A DNA stretch of 64,000 nt from Delphinus delphis (Eukaryota; Chordata; Mammalia; Artiodactyla; Delphinidae), in NCBI RefSeq assembly GCF_949987515.2, contig NC_082695.1:73558466-73622465 (forward strand), read 5' to 3'. The position numbers were made by a program, and so were the translations under genes. Positions 27,501 through 36,639 of the stretch are shown one piece after another (position 1 is the stretch's first letter; every line of letters starts with the position of its first letter). The notes beneath the pieces were generated by a model. The model did no database searches, had not been told where the DNA came from, and worked only from the letters and a program-made list of their open reading frames with translations.

Positions 27501-30500
27501 TGAAGATACAAGTTATGAAGATAAATTAGGCAAAGCACCTTTAAACAAGTTAGTATTTAAAATTTAACAAAGAAGAAAGTCATTTGTCTTGATAGGTATG
27601 GTGAACATGGCAGGTTTGATCTGGAAACTGGAGTTTAACTTGTAGTTTTCTTGTCACCAGTGATTTTGAAACCTTGCCCCATTGTTTTGAGATTGCACAG
27701 TTCATTTCTGCAATTTTTTTTCATAAAGATGTTGAAAAAGAGTATCTCATACATCGTCAACTCTTTTTGAAAATAATAATTATTGATTTAGCTAAACTGC
27801 TCTTCATTTATTTTATTATCTTCTGAGGATTTCTTTATTGATATTTCTCTATTACAATTTTGATTTGATATTAATATAACTACACAGTAACAAGAAGTAG
27901 AATATTAAAATCTTCACCATAATAGAAAATCCAGTCTGCATGTCTCTGAGGTCTCTGCCCTGTTCTGTGCTTAGAAAGATACACTTCCGTTGTCTCCCTC
28001 CTTTATGATTATTTGCTACAACTGTCTTGCTTTTAGAAAGATGTCTTATGTTTCAGCTCTCCCAGGTGATCTTAACATTGTCCATTTTATATGTACAGAA
28101 TTCAACAGGAGTTAGGTATTTGTAGATGTTAAAAACCTTTATTGAAACATAGTAGAACTCTTCATAACTGACTGTTCTTGACTTAAAGTTTTATTGTAAA
28201 AGAAACCTCTTATTCATTCTCTGGCTACATATGCTAATAAAAGAGACTAGGGATGGCCTATTCAATGTGATCGAAAATTTTTATGAAGGAGAAGGGACAG
28301 GATATCTCAGGCACTAGTTGGTCACTTGCTTTGTTGTGTCTTTTTTTCCCCAGAGATGATTCTTACAGTCTGGGATACATGATGTATATGCATATATCCC
28401 GGGGATATGCTTAGGAAAGCAGTACAAGCAATGGTACGACTTTCATCTTTAACTTGGAGAAGGAACTTCCTCCTTTGCCTTTGTCTGGGCTCAAGACCTT
28501 TTCAGCGTCCGCCGGACTGATTTGTTTTATTTAAAAGATTGTGTTTTCCACTTTTTAAAAAATGAAACTTGGACATGTAACTTTCTTATTACCAATAAAG
28601 TAACACATATTGAGGATTTCTCTGTGTCCCAAGCACTGTGCTAGCCCTTCAGTGGCCCCCTTCCCCCAGCACTCTCTCTGAGGACGGCACTGCTGTGATC
28701 CCCACTTGACAGCTTGGGGAGTGGGTGTTTATGGAGGTTGGGACACTTTCCCCCACCACATGGTTAGTGAGTGGTGGAGAAAAGGTGCCAGCCCATCTCT
28801 GGGACTCCTCTCAGCCGCCTGAATAGAATTGCTTCCCAGCTTGAATAAGGATGTGTTTGTCAGGTGATTAATGTAAAAATAATTTTTTAGAAAACATCAT
28901 TTCTTTATCACTTAGGTCACAGTTGCTTGCTTATCTCTTCTTACTGCCAAAGTAGTAACACAATTTCACGTGAGAACGTATTCCTTCTTCATCCCCATTT
29001 TTTACGAGGGCTGATGAGCCAAATTTGTTTCATTCACGAGGCGAACAGTTCTTTCTTGATTTCATTTCCTTGTGATGTGACATTACTTCCAGACTGCAGT
29101 GCGTATCATGCCCAAATAATCTGTGTTAAATGTTAAGCCACTAATTTGACTTCAGAGGTTCCACATGGGAATCTGTTGAATTAACATTATGTCTTAGCCA
29201 AAGTGGGAAACTTTGACTTTTATCTCTCTCTCTCTCTTTTTTTTTTTTTTTTGTGGTACGCGGGCCTCTCACTGCTGTGGCCTCTCCAGTTGCGGAGCAC
29301 AGGCTCCGGACGCGCAGGCTCAGCGGCCATGGCTCACGGGCCCAGCTGCTCCGTGGCATCTTCCCAGACCGGGACACGAACACATGTCCCCTGCATCGGC
29401 AGGCGGACTCTCAACCACTGCGCCACCAGGGAAGCCCAGATTTTTATATATCTCTTGATCGTGCTCTCTTGCTTTCTCAGTGTCCCTCCCCTGCACACAC
29501 ACACACACACACACACTCTACATATACCAACAGGCAATATCCCCAAAGTGGTTTCAAACTTGTGTTCTTGAGATAACCAAATGGTATCATTTAAAACAAA
29601 AAGCATTCTTGGAAAACTCTTTCCTTATTTAAGCAATAATTAGTTATTAGGGGGAGAAGCTAAAATGTTTAAAATTAGCCAGAGATGTAATTTAAAATGG
29701 CATATTGGAGAAGGAAACCTGTTCTTTCTGGATATAACAAATTAACTAATGGCTTTATTTGGTATCTGCTGAAGATTGTTTTTCTAGGTTATCTGTTTTT
29801 TAAAAATAACGTCTCTTACGCAAAGAAAATTTATGTAATGTTTTCTTTTCAGCTATCTGGGTGTTTGTGTTCAATCAAAACAGTAAGTCTTTTTAAGGAA
29901 AAAAATAGTTTTTTAGTCTTATGATAAAGTGTGTTCTCTAGAAATGAACCCCTCCATGATTACTCCAGCCCTGCCCACCCTTTCTGTTACGTTTTTTTTT
30001 TAAATTGATTGATTGATTGATTGATTTTTGGCTGCATTGGGTCTTTATTGCTGCGTGTGGGCTGTTCTCTAGTTGCGTTGAGCAGGGGCTACTCTTCACT
30101 GTGGTGCCCAGGCTTCTCATTGTGGTGGCTTCTCTTGTTGCGGAGCACTGGCTCTAGGCGTGTAGGCTTCAGTAGTTGTGGCTCACAGGCTCTGTAGTTG
30201 TGGCGCACAAGCTCTAGAGCGCAGGCAGGCTCAGTAGTTGTGGCGCACGGGCTTAGTTGCTCCGTGGCATGTGGGATCCTCCCAGACCGGGGCTCAAACC
30301 CGTGTCCCCTGCATTGGCAGGCTAACCACTGCACCACCAGGGAAGTCCTCTGTTACACCTTTAAAATCTTCTAGTCTTGTTACTGTATTGCTAAACAGCA
30401 GTGATACTTAGACTCTTACAAAAGAGTTTTTAATTTGTAAAGTGTTCCCGTTTTTGTTCTCTCAAGTGTCTTTCTTTCTTTTTTCTCCTAATAAAGCAAA

Positions 30501-33500
30501 TGAAGAAGCACCCCTGCCGCCAGTGTGACAAGTCTTTTAGCTCATCCCACAGCCTGTGCCGTCACAACCGGATCAAGCACAAAGGCATCAGGAAAGTTTA
30601 TACCTGCTCGTAAGTCGTGATTTCTAATGTGGGAAGCACAGTGAAAGGATTAGCCTGGAACTTCTCGAAGGTTTTCCCATTTCACCATTAACTTTTCATT
30701 TTCCCATTCTCTGCTCCATGGTGTATGGATTTCCTTTCGGAATTGTATTTTGTTTTGACAGACCATTCTTGCTTGGTTTGTAACACTTAACAATATTAAA
30801 ATAAAAAGGAGCAGCCCCTTGCCCACCCTTTGTATGTTCTTATCTGTTACCTTTGTTCTTTTTTTTTGGCCACACAGTTTGTGGGATCTTAGTTCCCCGC
30901 CCAGGGATTGAACCCGGGCCCTCAGCAGTGAAAGCACAGAGTCCTAACCACTGTACTCCCAGGGAATTCCCACCTATGTTCTTATCCATTATACAGAGGT
31001 AGGCGTTTTATTACTGAGAATTTTGGAGAAGTGGCTCACGGGCAGGTAGGTGCACGGTTGAATGAGATGCTCTTCGGTCTCTTACACACAGGGAGTTGGC
31101 AGCATCAGTAAGCCGTTTGGGCTGGTAGATGTACTCAGGGTTCCGAGCAGGCCGTGGTGGGGCCAGTCGTGGAGTCATCCTGGGCTGGACGTTTGCCCCT
31201 CGGCTGCAGTGCATCCCTCATCTCAGCACACGCTGTTGGTTAGAGACCAAATTCAAGGAACTGAGTGGGCCACCCCACTGAGTGGACAGTCCATGAGACT
31301 CTTTGTGTATGAAGGTCAGCGATTGTCATACTATTATTAGTGAGAAAGCTTTCTCACCCACTCAGAACATGCCTGAAGTGAGGTGATGTAACAGGGTTAC
31401 TTACTTTAAGGCACTTCCCATAAAAGAGGACTAAACGACACAGAAGCCATACAGCCAGCGTGTGGCCGTGATGAAAGCAGGACTCCGTGTACCACGTGGC
31501 TGAGGGAACGTGAGAAAGTCAGCTACCAGATCGCCGGGGCTTTGCTGTGTCTTGGTTAGGTAGGGAATGTTTCTTGGGTAGGAGAACAGGGACCCTCCTT
31601 CCGTGAAATTGAAGCTGGGAGTGATTTTGGTGAGACGAGAACAGTCTGTAAATACAGTCTGTATGCTGAGACTGCATTGAAAGAATCAGTGAATTTAGGA
31701 GGAAACCCTGGGCTGAGAAAATGGAAAGCAATGCTGGCGTGGATGGCACAGTCCTTCCTCTAACGGGGGTGTTCGTTTCCTCGTGAAGTGCCTGTAAGGC
31801 AGTAAGACGCCGGGATTGTCCAGCTATTTCGTCTGTTCTTTGGTGTCGGTGCTGACTCCCACTGCTGCCCCACAGAGCGTCTCTAACATGACACCAGAAT
31901 TGGGAGCCAATCATTATAAAATGCTTAGAAGCCTCTCTGAAGACAGCAAATTTGGTTCTTCATAAGCCGTGAGGCACTTTCCATCCACCTTCGCTGCAGT
32001 GGTATTCCTGATGTCTGGCTTAGCGTATCTGTAATCACCATGGTCATTAACTTTCGTTTACCTGTGTTTGGCCTGTTTGATTAAGAAAATGATAAATTCA
32101 TATCTTCTAAAGAAGAACTGTAATCGTAATTAACATAATTTTGCACACGCTGAAATGACAGTTTAAATAATTGACCTGTCTTGGATATCTGTTCACAGTT
32201 TTCTACATTTTAATCGACTGACTGAACACATGTATTTGAGCGCTGCGGTTCTAACCATGCATATTGCATTTGTGCTTTGATGAGGAATTTGACGGGGAGA
32301 CAGTCTGTCTTGTCTGTGTTACGGCAGAGTGGACAGGAATCGTTAACACCAGCGTGAAGGAGTCAGGCACGGACTTTCTTCCTATCAGAGTGTCTCATGA
32401 CGTAAATTCTGAGGGAACCGTCTGAGTCACTGGAAAGGAAACTTTTGAAATTTAATGTTCTCCATGTTAAAAATTACAGCCATCTAGAATAACGAATCAA
32501 GTAATACTTTAACCAAACTCAGAAAATAAATACTCCATCTGACCCAAATTAGGCTGATCCTGTAAGGACACAAAAACTGATAGAAAACTTTTAACAAAAG
32601 CTGCAAGAGTTTTTTTTTTTTTTCCACCAATTGGAAACTATGATTCATAGCAAAATTACTCTTTCGCTTTGGACCAGTGGTACTCATGCAGACGACCCTG
32701 GCCCCTCTGAGCGGGGCTGTCGGCCGGCTGAGGGCTTTCAGCAGTGAATGTGCGCCTCAGTGAGTTCCTTTAAAGCAAGTAGGTTATTTCCTTGTCTTTT
32801 TCCTCACAGGCACTGCCCAGACTCCAGGCGTACCTTCACGAAACGGTTAATGCTGGAGAAACACATCCAACTCATGCACGGAATTAAGGATCCTGACTTG
32901 AAAGAAATGACAGAAGCCACCAATGAGGAGGAAGCAGAAATAAAAGAAGATACCAAGGTCAAACACTGCACGTGTTCTCTTTACAGTGAAGTTGTGTTGA
33001 CTTGCTTTTGCCATTTTTTTTTTTGCATTTAAATTATTCTACGGTTACACAGTTTTAAAAATTCACACTGTGTCTAAAACTTTAAAATAATAGGGACGCT
33101 CTCTCTGCACTCGTTCTGAGCTTTCATCTTGCTCCTAAAAGGTAACCTTTATTAAGTTTCTTCTGTATCCTTCCAGACACAACTTTAGGGATTGATCTAC
33201 TTACATATAAAATGTTATGCTGACTCACAGAAGTGGTCTCTCAGCCAGGAGATTGTATGAATCTAGACTCCTCTTCATTGGCAGTATATTGGTTGTGAGA
33301 GGTGCCTAATCAAAATTGATTCCATTTAGCTTCTCTTTGTACTGATAAAGGATTAAGATAAGATCCGTAGATAGTGCCTTATCAGTAGGTAGTGAACTTG
33401 AAGCAGACAACAGAACGTATACTAACCTGAGTGCACATATACTAACCTGAGTACACGGTGTGTGTGTGTCGCAAGTGCTGTTGCAGTAAAGCAGGCACTT

Positions 33501-34868
33501 AGGAGACCTGCCGTCTTTGGCCCTGTGCTGCGTCTGGAACGTTCCTGGGTAAAAGCCTGTGTGTGCTTTCAAGGAGTTCATCATTGAAATCAGAATACAA
33601 GTCAGACTCGTGTCGCATTAAATTGTAACCCTTTCCCTCAAGTGATGGGGAGGCGGGGATGGAATTAAAGAATGTACGTGCAGGAGCAGCCCTAGGTCAA
33701 GGCGGAAAAGCAGGACGGCTGCAGAGCTGGGAGGACAGGGCGGCGCCTCGTCTTGGCTTTTTAGAGAGCTGGAAGGGAGGGGATTTGATGAGGCCAGAGG
33801 GGAAGGGGTGGGAGGAAGGTGAGTGGGCAGGAAAGGGCGCTTAGGAGACCCGGTGAGGCTCAGGTGGCTCCGCCTGAGTCTCGGGAGAAGCACAAGTGCG
33901 GACATCTTCTCCTCCACGAGGTGCTTTTCAGTCCGCCCGCCCCCTGCCTCTCCTCGGCCTCATCTGCACACTCACCTGGTCGCCCTGCCCCGGCCCCCCT
34001 GGCCCGCCTCCTGGGCCCCTTTCCCCGTGTGGCCTCCTGGCTCAGGCTGTCCCTGCCACACTGCACGCTGGCTCCTTCGTGGCTCTTCGTCACTCCATTG
34101 GCGCCTGTGTCCCACGAGGGCTGGGACCTGTCTGTCCTACCAAGCCGGCTGTTGGAGGATGCCTGGTCATCCCGGAGCTGAGTCCACCTCTGTTGGGGGG
34201 CTGGAAGGCACGACCCTTGGGTGGGGCGGCAGCCACGCAGCCGTAAGGAGCCCGCACCCCCTCGCTCCTGGGACACGTTTCCCCGCAGCCCCAGAGCCCG
34301 CGAGCACCGACCGCCCGTCACCCGCCCAGAGACCGGTTTTCAGTGCGTCACCCGCTCTGTTTTTCTCTCCAAGGTTCCCAGTCCCAAGCGGAAGTTGGAA
34401 GAACCCGTTTTAGAGTTCAGACCTCCCCGAGGAGCCATCACGCAGCCCCTGAAGAAGCTGAAGATTAATGTGTTCAAGGTGCACAAGTGCGCCGTGTGCG
34501 GCTTCACCACGGAGAACCTGCTGCAGTTCCACGAGCACATTCCACAGCACAAGTCAGACGGCTCGTCCCACCAGTGCCGCGAGTGCGGCCTCTGCTACAC
34601 GTCGCACGTCTCCCTGTCCCGGCACCTCTTCATCGTCCACAAACTGAAGGAGCCGCAGCCAGCGGCCAAGCAGAACGGGGCCGGCGAGGAGAGCCAGCAG
34701 GAGAACAAGCCTGGCCCAGAGGACGCGCCGGCCGACGGCCCCGTGTCGGACAGAACGTGCAAAGTGTGTGCAAAGACGTTCGAGACGGAAGCTGCCTTAA
34801 ACGCCCACATGCGGACCCACGGCATGGCCTTCATCAAATCCAAAAGAGTGAGCTCAGCGGAGAAATAG
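3397..34868 (+). CDS. ZNF532: ZNF532, C-terminal five coding exons (partial, 5' end outside window)
   Basis: Join 3397-3559, 7629-7910, 30497-30609, 32810-32957, 34374-34868. The exons total 1201 bases: one base completes a codon begun upstream, then 399 codons and TAG. All four junctions keep phase (0, 0, 2, 0) and all introns are GT-AG. The product carries eight C2H2 fingers, a lysine/serine-rich linker in exon 2, and a C-terminus ending SSAEK. Sequence and finger order match my memory of vertebrate ZNF532, about 1300 residues in human, so roughly the last third is here. The family (ZNF532, ZNF592, ZNF687) consists of nuclear proteins linked to the Z3/ZMYND8 chromatin module; ZNF532 also forms a rare fusion with NUTM1 in carcinoma. 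Those roles are known from the family and are not visible here. I see no frameshift or stop, so the gene looks intact. The main alternative is a paralogue, which the match to ZNF532 makes unlikely. Confidence 0.93.
4561..4765. repeat. 14-bp minisatellite, 14 full units
   Basis: The unit is gccactcactagaa / gccactccctagaa. Fourteen complete units plus five bases are present. Unit 12 is 18 bases through an extra 'cact'. Units 4-6 and 7-9 repeat the same three-variant pattern (A, T, A at the fourth base), hinting at a 42-bp higher-order step. Confidence 0.95.
5671..5886 (-). mobile_element. CHR-type SINE with target-site duplication
   Basis: Full body from the ggtacgcggg stretch to ggaagcccc. 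Flanked by a direct repeat cattcaggtttttt at 5663-5676 and 5887-5900. Confidence 0.94.
7629..7910 (+). CDS. ZNF532: ZNF532 coding exon 2 in window: linker plus one zinc finger
   Basis: The acceptor is a T-run then aacatag; the donor is gaag|gtaagt, a near-perfect consensus. There are 94 complete codons. The first codons SMHG supply the last histidine of the preceding finger. A linker of about 60 residues follows, rich in K, S, N and P, with a block like [10 protein letters not shown] that suggests a disordered, phosphorylatable, possibly nuclear-localising segment (inference). The finger [10 protein letters not shown]...HVRKEH ends at the splice site. A 22.6-kb intron follows. Confidence 0.93.
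8062..8190 (+). mobile_element. Short tRNA-derived SINE (CHR/artiodactyl-like)
   Basis: Starts gggatttccctggtgttcca and ends in a T/A-rich tail after gtggccgaaagaa. The direct repeat gactctc lies at 8055-8061 and 8191-8197. A MIR fragment (7985-8055) lies just upstream. Confidence 0.9.
9849..9860. promoter_or_regulatory. NRF1-type binding motif in a small CpG-rich patch
   Basis: TGCGCATGCGCG matches the YGCGCAYGCGCR consensus of the transcription factor NRF1 at all positions. It sits in a CpG-dense patch (about 9838-9905) inside an otherwise CpG-poor intron. No adjoining gene start is visible. Confidence 0.4.
10125..10720 (+). repeat. L2-like LINE fragment
   Basis: Pyrimidine-rich sequence with L2-style phrases (tctgggaagtttcaggtatc; cttccaaatctctgtttata). 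It explains the 97- and 128-codon frames here, which have no protein features. Confidence 0.5.
11235..11345 (+). repeat. MIR-like fragment
   Basis: Core phrase gggctttcagagcctgacag then acttgggtttgaattcttcc, typical of MIR. Confidence 0.55.
11885..12060 (-). mobile_element. MER20-like hAT DNA transposon
   Basis: The plus strand runs from agtggctctccaaacttgac through tttctgatgcagtaggtctg to actctgagaaccgttgg, matching the MER20 type with its terminal inverted ends. Confidence 0.75.
12930..13110 (-). mobile_element. MER20-like hAT fragment, diverged
   Basis: Shares gcattagaatcacctggaac and ggccaggtgattctggtgtg with the MER20 consensus as I know it, but the ends are degraded. Confidence 0.45.
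14340..14530. repeat. AT-rich low-complexity tract
   Basis: About 190 bases of almost pure A/T (ttatatttta, aattataata words). No gene content. Confidence 0.85.
14690..14905 (+). repeat. MIR element
   Basis: MIR phrases: ttttacaggcgaggaatgga ... ctacagcttgtaagcagcag ... gaggattccgatccagactc. Confidence 0.75.
15722..15831 (+). mobile_element. Short tRNA-derived SINE
   Basis: Starts agggaatttcctggtggtcc, ends gtgcggccaaaaaaaaa. Dimer-less form seen also at 16898 and, in reverse, at 30860, 38161, 57697 and 62748. Confidence 0.92.
16345..16735 (-). mobile_element. Long CHR-like SINE (about 390 bp)
   Basis: Body from ttttggctgcgttgggtctc through several gtggcacgtgggctcagtag repeats to ccaccagggaagccc, with a TTTA-rich tail. 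The long form also occurs at 27057, 29992, 37777 (plus) and 50748. Confidence 0.92.
16898..17020 (+). mobile_element. Short tRNA-derived SINE
   Basis: Starts agggaatttcctggctgtcc and ends in an A-rich tail. Flanks share aa(a/g)atgtaca, the probable target duplication. Confidence 0.9.
17400..17725 (+). repeat. L2 LINE 3' end
   Basis: Has cctttgcctggaaatccctg and an end like agtaggagctcagttaacag followed by gaatgaat, the L2 tail. A T-run at 17612 interrupts it. Confidence 0.65.
17949..18103 (-). mobile_element. L1 3' end, 5'-truncated
   Basis: A plus-strand T-run is followed by gtatagtcgattgacagtgt and attcagttatacacatatat. This is the reverse of the L1 3'UTR also seen at 18924, 40885 and 57849. 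Confidence 0.75.
18924..19086 (+). mobile_element. L1 3' end with target-site duplication
   Basis: Ends aacacaacattgtaaagcaa ... caataaaaaattaaaattaa. Flanked by aattYagcacccga at 18910-18923 and 19087-19100. Only 163 bases of L1 are present. Confidence 0.88.
19455..19685 (-). mobile_element. Ancient mammalian interspersed repeat (family not named)
   Basis: Phrases such as ggttagcaaactggttccca, aaacacagccacgcccactc and aatctggccctttacac recur, in opposite orientation, at 56000-56190. Probably a non-autonomous DNA transposon; I am unsure of the family name. Confidence 0.6.
20340..20390. repeat. TA / GATA microsatellite
   Basis: gtatatatatatagatagat followed by agatagg. Confidence 0.85.
20580..21605. 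repeat. Diverged ancient repeat, unnamed
   Basis: Text such as gattttgccttacacataag and ccaagaagtttggattttgc resembles segments at 37080-37775, 43248-43535 and 55440-55800, so a common ancient family is likely. Overlapping ORFs of 60-95 codons here show no protein signal. Confidence 0.35.
21640..22830 (+). repeat. L2 LINE fragment
   Basis: L2-like phrases include tctccagtgggcttctcaca, cacttaacgtatccaaaacg and ggtcctctgctcaaaccctt. Frames of 111, 151, 135 and 120 codons in it are non-coding shadows rich in S, P and L. Confidence 0.65.
23730..23943 (-). mobile_element. CHR-type SINE with target-site duplication
   Basis: Body ggtacgcgggcctctcactg ... ggaagccc. cagtgtttt-type repeats flank it (23723 and 23943). 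Confidence 0.93.
24340..25110 (+). mobile_element. L1 fragment: end of ORF2 and 3'UTR
   Basis: Diverged L1 text, e.g. agaaatgcagattaaaccac, tcccattcctaggtatttac, gtacttaactg-type end. Old and without an intact reading frame. Confidence 0.75.
25115..25530. repeat. LINE-derived sequence, diverged
   Basis: Phrases such as tcacatggttcaaaaatcca are typical of old L1 3' regions. A related piece lies at 56575-56780. Confidence 0.45.
27057..27410 (-). mobile_element. Long CHR-like SINE
   Basis: From ttttggctgtgttggctctt to ccaccagggaagtcc. Flanking acacttt repeats suggest the target duplication. Confidence 0.92.
28600..28835 (+). repeat. MIR element
   Basis: gtgtcccaagcactgtgcta ... gatccccacttgacagcttg ... 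accacatggttagtgagtgg, the standard MIR order. Confidence 0.78.
29235..29437 (-). mobile_element. CHR-type SINE
   Basis: Body ggtacgcgggcctctcactg to ggaagccc with a CT/T-rich tail at the 29221 side. A short deletion is visible where other copies read gcatgtgggatcttccc. Confidence 0.93.
29494..29516. repeat. CA dinucleotide microsatellite
   Basis: About eleven CA units just downstream of the SINE. Confidence 0.9.
29992..30348 (-). mobile_element. Long CHR-like SINE with GATT tail
   Basis: T-run and (gatt)n tail, then ttttggctgcattgggtctt to ccaccagggaagtcc. tctgttac flanks both sides. It ends 148 bases before a ZNF532 exon. Confidence 0.92.
30497..30609 (+). CDS. ZNF532: ZNF532 coding exon 3 in window: one finger and the start of another
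   Basis: The acceptor is ttttctcctaataaag and the donor is gctc|gtaagt. There are 37 codons plus two bases. It opens [10 protein letters not shown] and gives a finger with C-x2-C-x12-H-x4-H, then a linker KGIRKVYTC carrying the first cysteine of the next finger. The split serine codon (TC|G) joins cleanly to the next exon. The exon sits 149 bp downstream of one antisense SINE and 250 bp upstream of another. Confidence 0.93.
30860..30971 (-). mobile_element. Short tRNA-derived SINE
   Basis: ttttttggccacacagtttg to cccagggaattccc on the plus strand. Flanks share a c-rich 'cct(t)tgttctt' word. Confidence 0.88.
32810..32957 (+). CDS. ZNF532: ZNF532 coding exon 4 in window: atypical zinc finger and acidic tail
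   Basis: The acceptor is cttgtctttttcctcacag and the donor caag|gtcaaa, weak at +3 to +6. One base completes the serine, then 49 codons. Joined to exon 3 it gives [11 protein letters not shown]...EKHIQLMH. That finger has 15 residues between the second cysteine and first histidine instead of the usual 12; as I remember it, human ZNF532 has the same spacing, so this is not a local defect. After the finger comes an acidic stretch rich in glutamate (residues such as [10 protein letters not shown]). Read-through past the donor stays open only briefly. Confidence 0.9.
33640..34373. other. GC- and CpG-rich block ahead of the ZNF532 last exon
   Basis: Unlike the rest of the introns this stretch is GC-rich with many CpGs, especially from 33820, and continues through the last exon to 34870. 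Long overlapping frames (up to 196 codons) here reflect low stop density, not genes. Confidence 0.55.
34374..34868 (+). CDS. ZNF532: ZNF532 terminal coding exon: three zinc fingers and stop
   Basis: The acceptor is tttttctctccaag and the exon begins GTT CCC AGT (VPSPKRK). It encodes 164 residues then TAG at 34866-34868. A basic SPKRKLEE motif opens it. Three canonical fingers follow: KCAVCGF...[12 protein letters not shown]...HLFIVH and TCKVCAKTF...HMRTH, the last two separated by a P/E/G/N-rich spacer of about 50 residues. The open frame extends upstream of the acceptor to 34221, but conserved protein starts at VPSPKRK, so that extension is intronic. This exon is much more GC- and CpG-rich than the other four. 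Confidence 0.94.
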   Translation, partial: VPSPKRKLEEPVLEFRPPRGAITQPLKKLKINVFKVHKCAVCGFTTENLLQFHEHIPQHKSDGSSHQCRECGLCYTSHVSLSRHLFIVHKLKEPQPAAKQNGAGEESQQENKPGPEDAPADGPVSDRTCKVCAKTFETEAALNAHMRTHGMAFIKSKRVSSAEK

Positions 34869-35261
34869 CCGCGCACCCTTCCCGCCGAGAGTCCCGGTCC
34901 ACGTTGGAAGCAAAGAGACAGTTTTCTTACAAAAAATTGGCAGTTATCATAGAGTTAACAGTACTGTCTAGGCTGTTGCAATATATCCTCCTTCCACTCC
35001 CTTCTCCGCCTCCTCCTGTATATCCTCCTCGATTAAGTATTAAAACAGTATTTGAGTTGAAAAGAGTTTGTATATATTTAAATGAATAACTTTTTATACT
35101 CTTTGTTACATGTTTATATCAGTATTTAGTGGGAAATGTTTTGAAGTTTTTTTTTGTTTTGTTCTTGGTTTGTTTTTTTTTTTTTAATTTGAGTTAGAAT
35201 TTTTCTTTTTGTACTGTTTCTTTAAAACAGTTCTTAGTATCAGGGGCAGTTCCTGAATTCA

Positions 35262-35267
35262 AATAAA
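35262..35267 (+). promoter_or_regulatory. ZNF532: Proximal poly(A) signal of ZNF532
   Basis: Canonical AATAAA 394 bases after the stop codon, followed by a T/GT-rich stretch (ccattttgtatgtcacag). It could give a short 3'UTR form. Confidence 0.5.
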
Positions 35268-36383
35268 CCATTTTGTATGTCACAGATTTGAATGGGTTAA
35301 CTAATTACAGGCTACGATAATGCCTTTTTTAGTGTTTTTAATTTTTAGAATTCACTACATAAATCGTAGGTGATTGTAGGTCTCAAAAACACTAGGGACT
35401 TTTAAGTGTCTTAGCACTATCCTCAACGTGCCTGCTCCGCCAGGGGGTGCCGGCCCCGTCAGGACCGCAGCCCGGCGTGTGGCGTCTTCTCCAGGCCAAA
35501 CTGTGTCGAAAGCAGCCTTGCAGGTCGCTTCTTCCTCAGTGGGGGGATGAAAACTTGGGCCAGAGATCCAGTAAGGAACGTGGATTGATTCCATCTCAGA
35601 ACGGGGAAGAAGGATATCCTAAAGGGAAGACACGGGGGTGCGGGGTGGCTGGGGGCCGCGGTGGCTTTCTGGGCCGATTTGCAAGGCTGACTTCTAAAGA
35701 GCACAAGGAGATACAGCAGCGAAAGGGCTGGACTACTGTCAAAGTTACAAATACGTAGTTAGACCAATAGATTTATATAGTCAAGCTTTTGTCATGTAAT
35801 TTATTAACTATTGCAAAGACACAACTAAAAATATCAAGTATTTCTCTGGCTCTTGACAGGGAAAAAAAAAAATCACAATTGACTTAACCCTTTGCTGTCT
35901 AAAGAGTTGGCGTTTCCTGTTCAGGGTGCTACTGCCGTACGTCCTGGTACTTAGACTTGGGATGCACAACTTCCACCTTATTGATGCAGCAGCCGGCATG
36001 TCGCAATTGGCCGTTCGAGTCAGCACTGAGCCACCTGGGTTTAGTTCAGCCATTTAAATAAGTATCTTTAACATCGGTAGTTCCGCTTCCTTAGTGCAGC
36101 CGAGGTACTCTTCTGTCCCTTCCAAACGTTTATAGTTCTCTGGGAGAGTTACACTTTTTGGTTTTGTGTTTTGTGTTTTCTTTTGCATTTTATATCTTGT
36201 ATTTATCCCTAAACATGTTTTGTACTTTTTTTTTTTTAAGAGAAGAAATTCTTTTGTGTATATATAGATATACTTGCATGATATACTGTAGTCGACGTTC
36301 GGTTCCTCAGAAGGTCTTGCTGCTGTCAGGTGTCATGCACTAACCATATCCATCCTAACTGTATTAAACACATTTCATATGTA

Positions 36384-36389
36384 AATAAA
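36384..36389 (+). promoter_or_regulatory. ZNF532: Distal poly(A) signal of ZNF532
   Basis: Canonical AATAAA (within gtaaataaacgtggg) with a downstream T/G-rich element. It is the last such signal before repeat-derived sequence begins, so it is my preferred transcript end. Confidence 0.55.
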
Positions 36390-36639
36390 CGTGGGACATT
36401 TGGCCCTTGTGCTTCCGTGAGAGAGTTATTGATGGTGGGTCGCTGACATCTTCATGCAGTTTAGGGAGTGATTCATTGCGGGGATGGGCTACGGGATATT
36501 GCAGAATTCTCCCTGCTCAGGAGAGCGGCATATTCATTCTTGTTAGCAATCGGCTAACATATCGACTCCATCAGTACATCGGTATAACCCGAGGGTGTGA
36601 TTAAGTACGCCTCAACTTGAAATTCAATGGCTGTTACTT

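Larger units (their letters stand above)
7911..30496 (+). other. ZNF532: ZNF532 large intron (22.6 kb), repeat-rich, no additional exon found
   Basis: Contains SINEs, L1, L2, MIR and MER20-like elements listed separately. Stretches 8300-9830, 13100-14300, 15000-15700, 19690-20600, 25540-26990 and 27420-28590 show no repeat I can name and no ORF with recognisable protein. Confidence 0.6.
34869..36410 (+). other. ZNF532: ZNF532 3' untranslated region (end approximate)
   Basis: Unique, non-repeat sequence follows the stop, with T-rich tracts and a plausible proximal poly(A) signal AATAAA at 35262-35267 and a distal one at 36384-36389. The distal signal is followed within about 30 bases by a GT/T-rich element (cccttgtgcttccgtgag), so the long form probably ends near 36405. 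An AATAAA at 36714 lies inside a MIR repeat and is less likely to be used. ORFs in this stretch lack any recognisable protein. Confidence 0.65.

Noticed and set aside
33823..34413. 196-codon frame (and a 153-codon frame on the other strand) before the ZNF532 last exon
   Set aside because: GC-rich sequence with few stops; low-complexity S/P/R/A content, no recognisable domain, overlapping frames on both strands.
34487..35089. 200-codon frame overlapping the ZNF532 last exon
   Set aside because: A +1 shadow of the zinc-finger exon running into the 3'UTR; arginine/proline-rich shadow composition.
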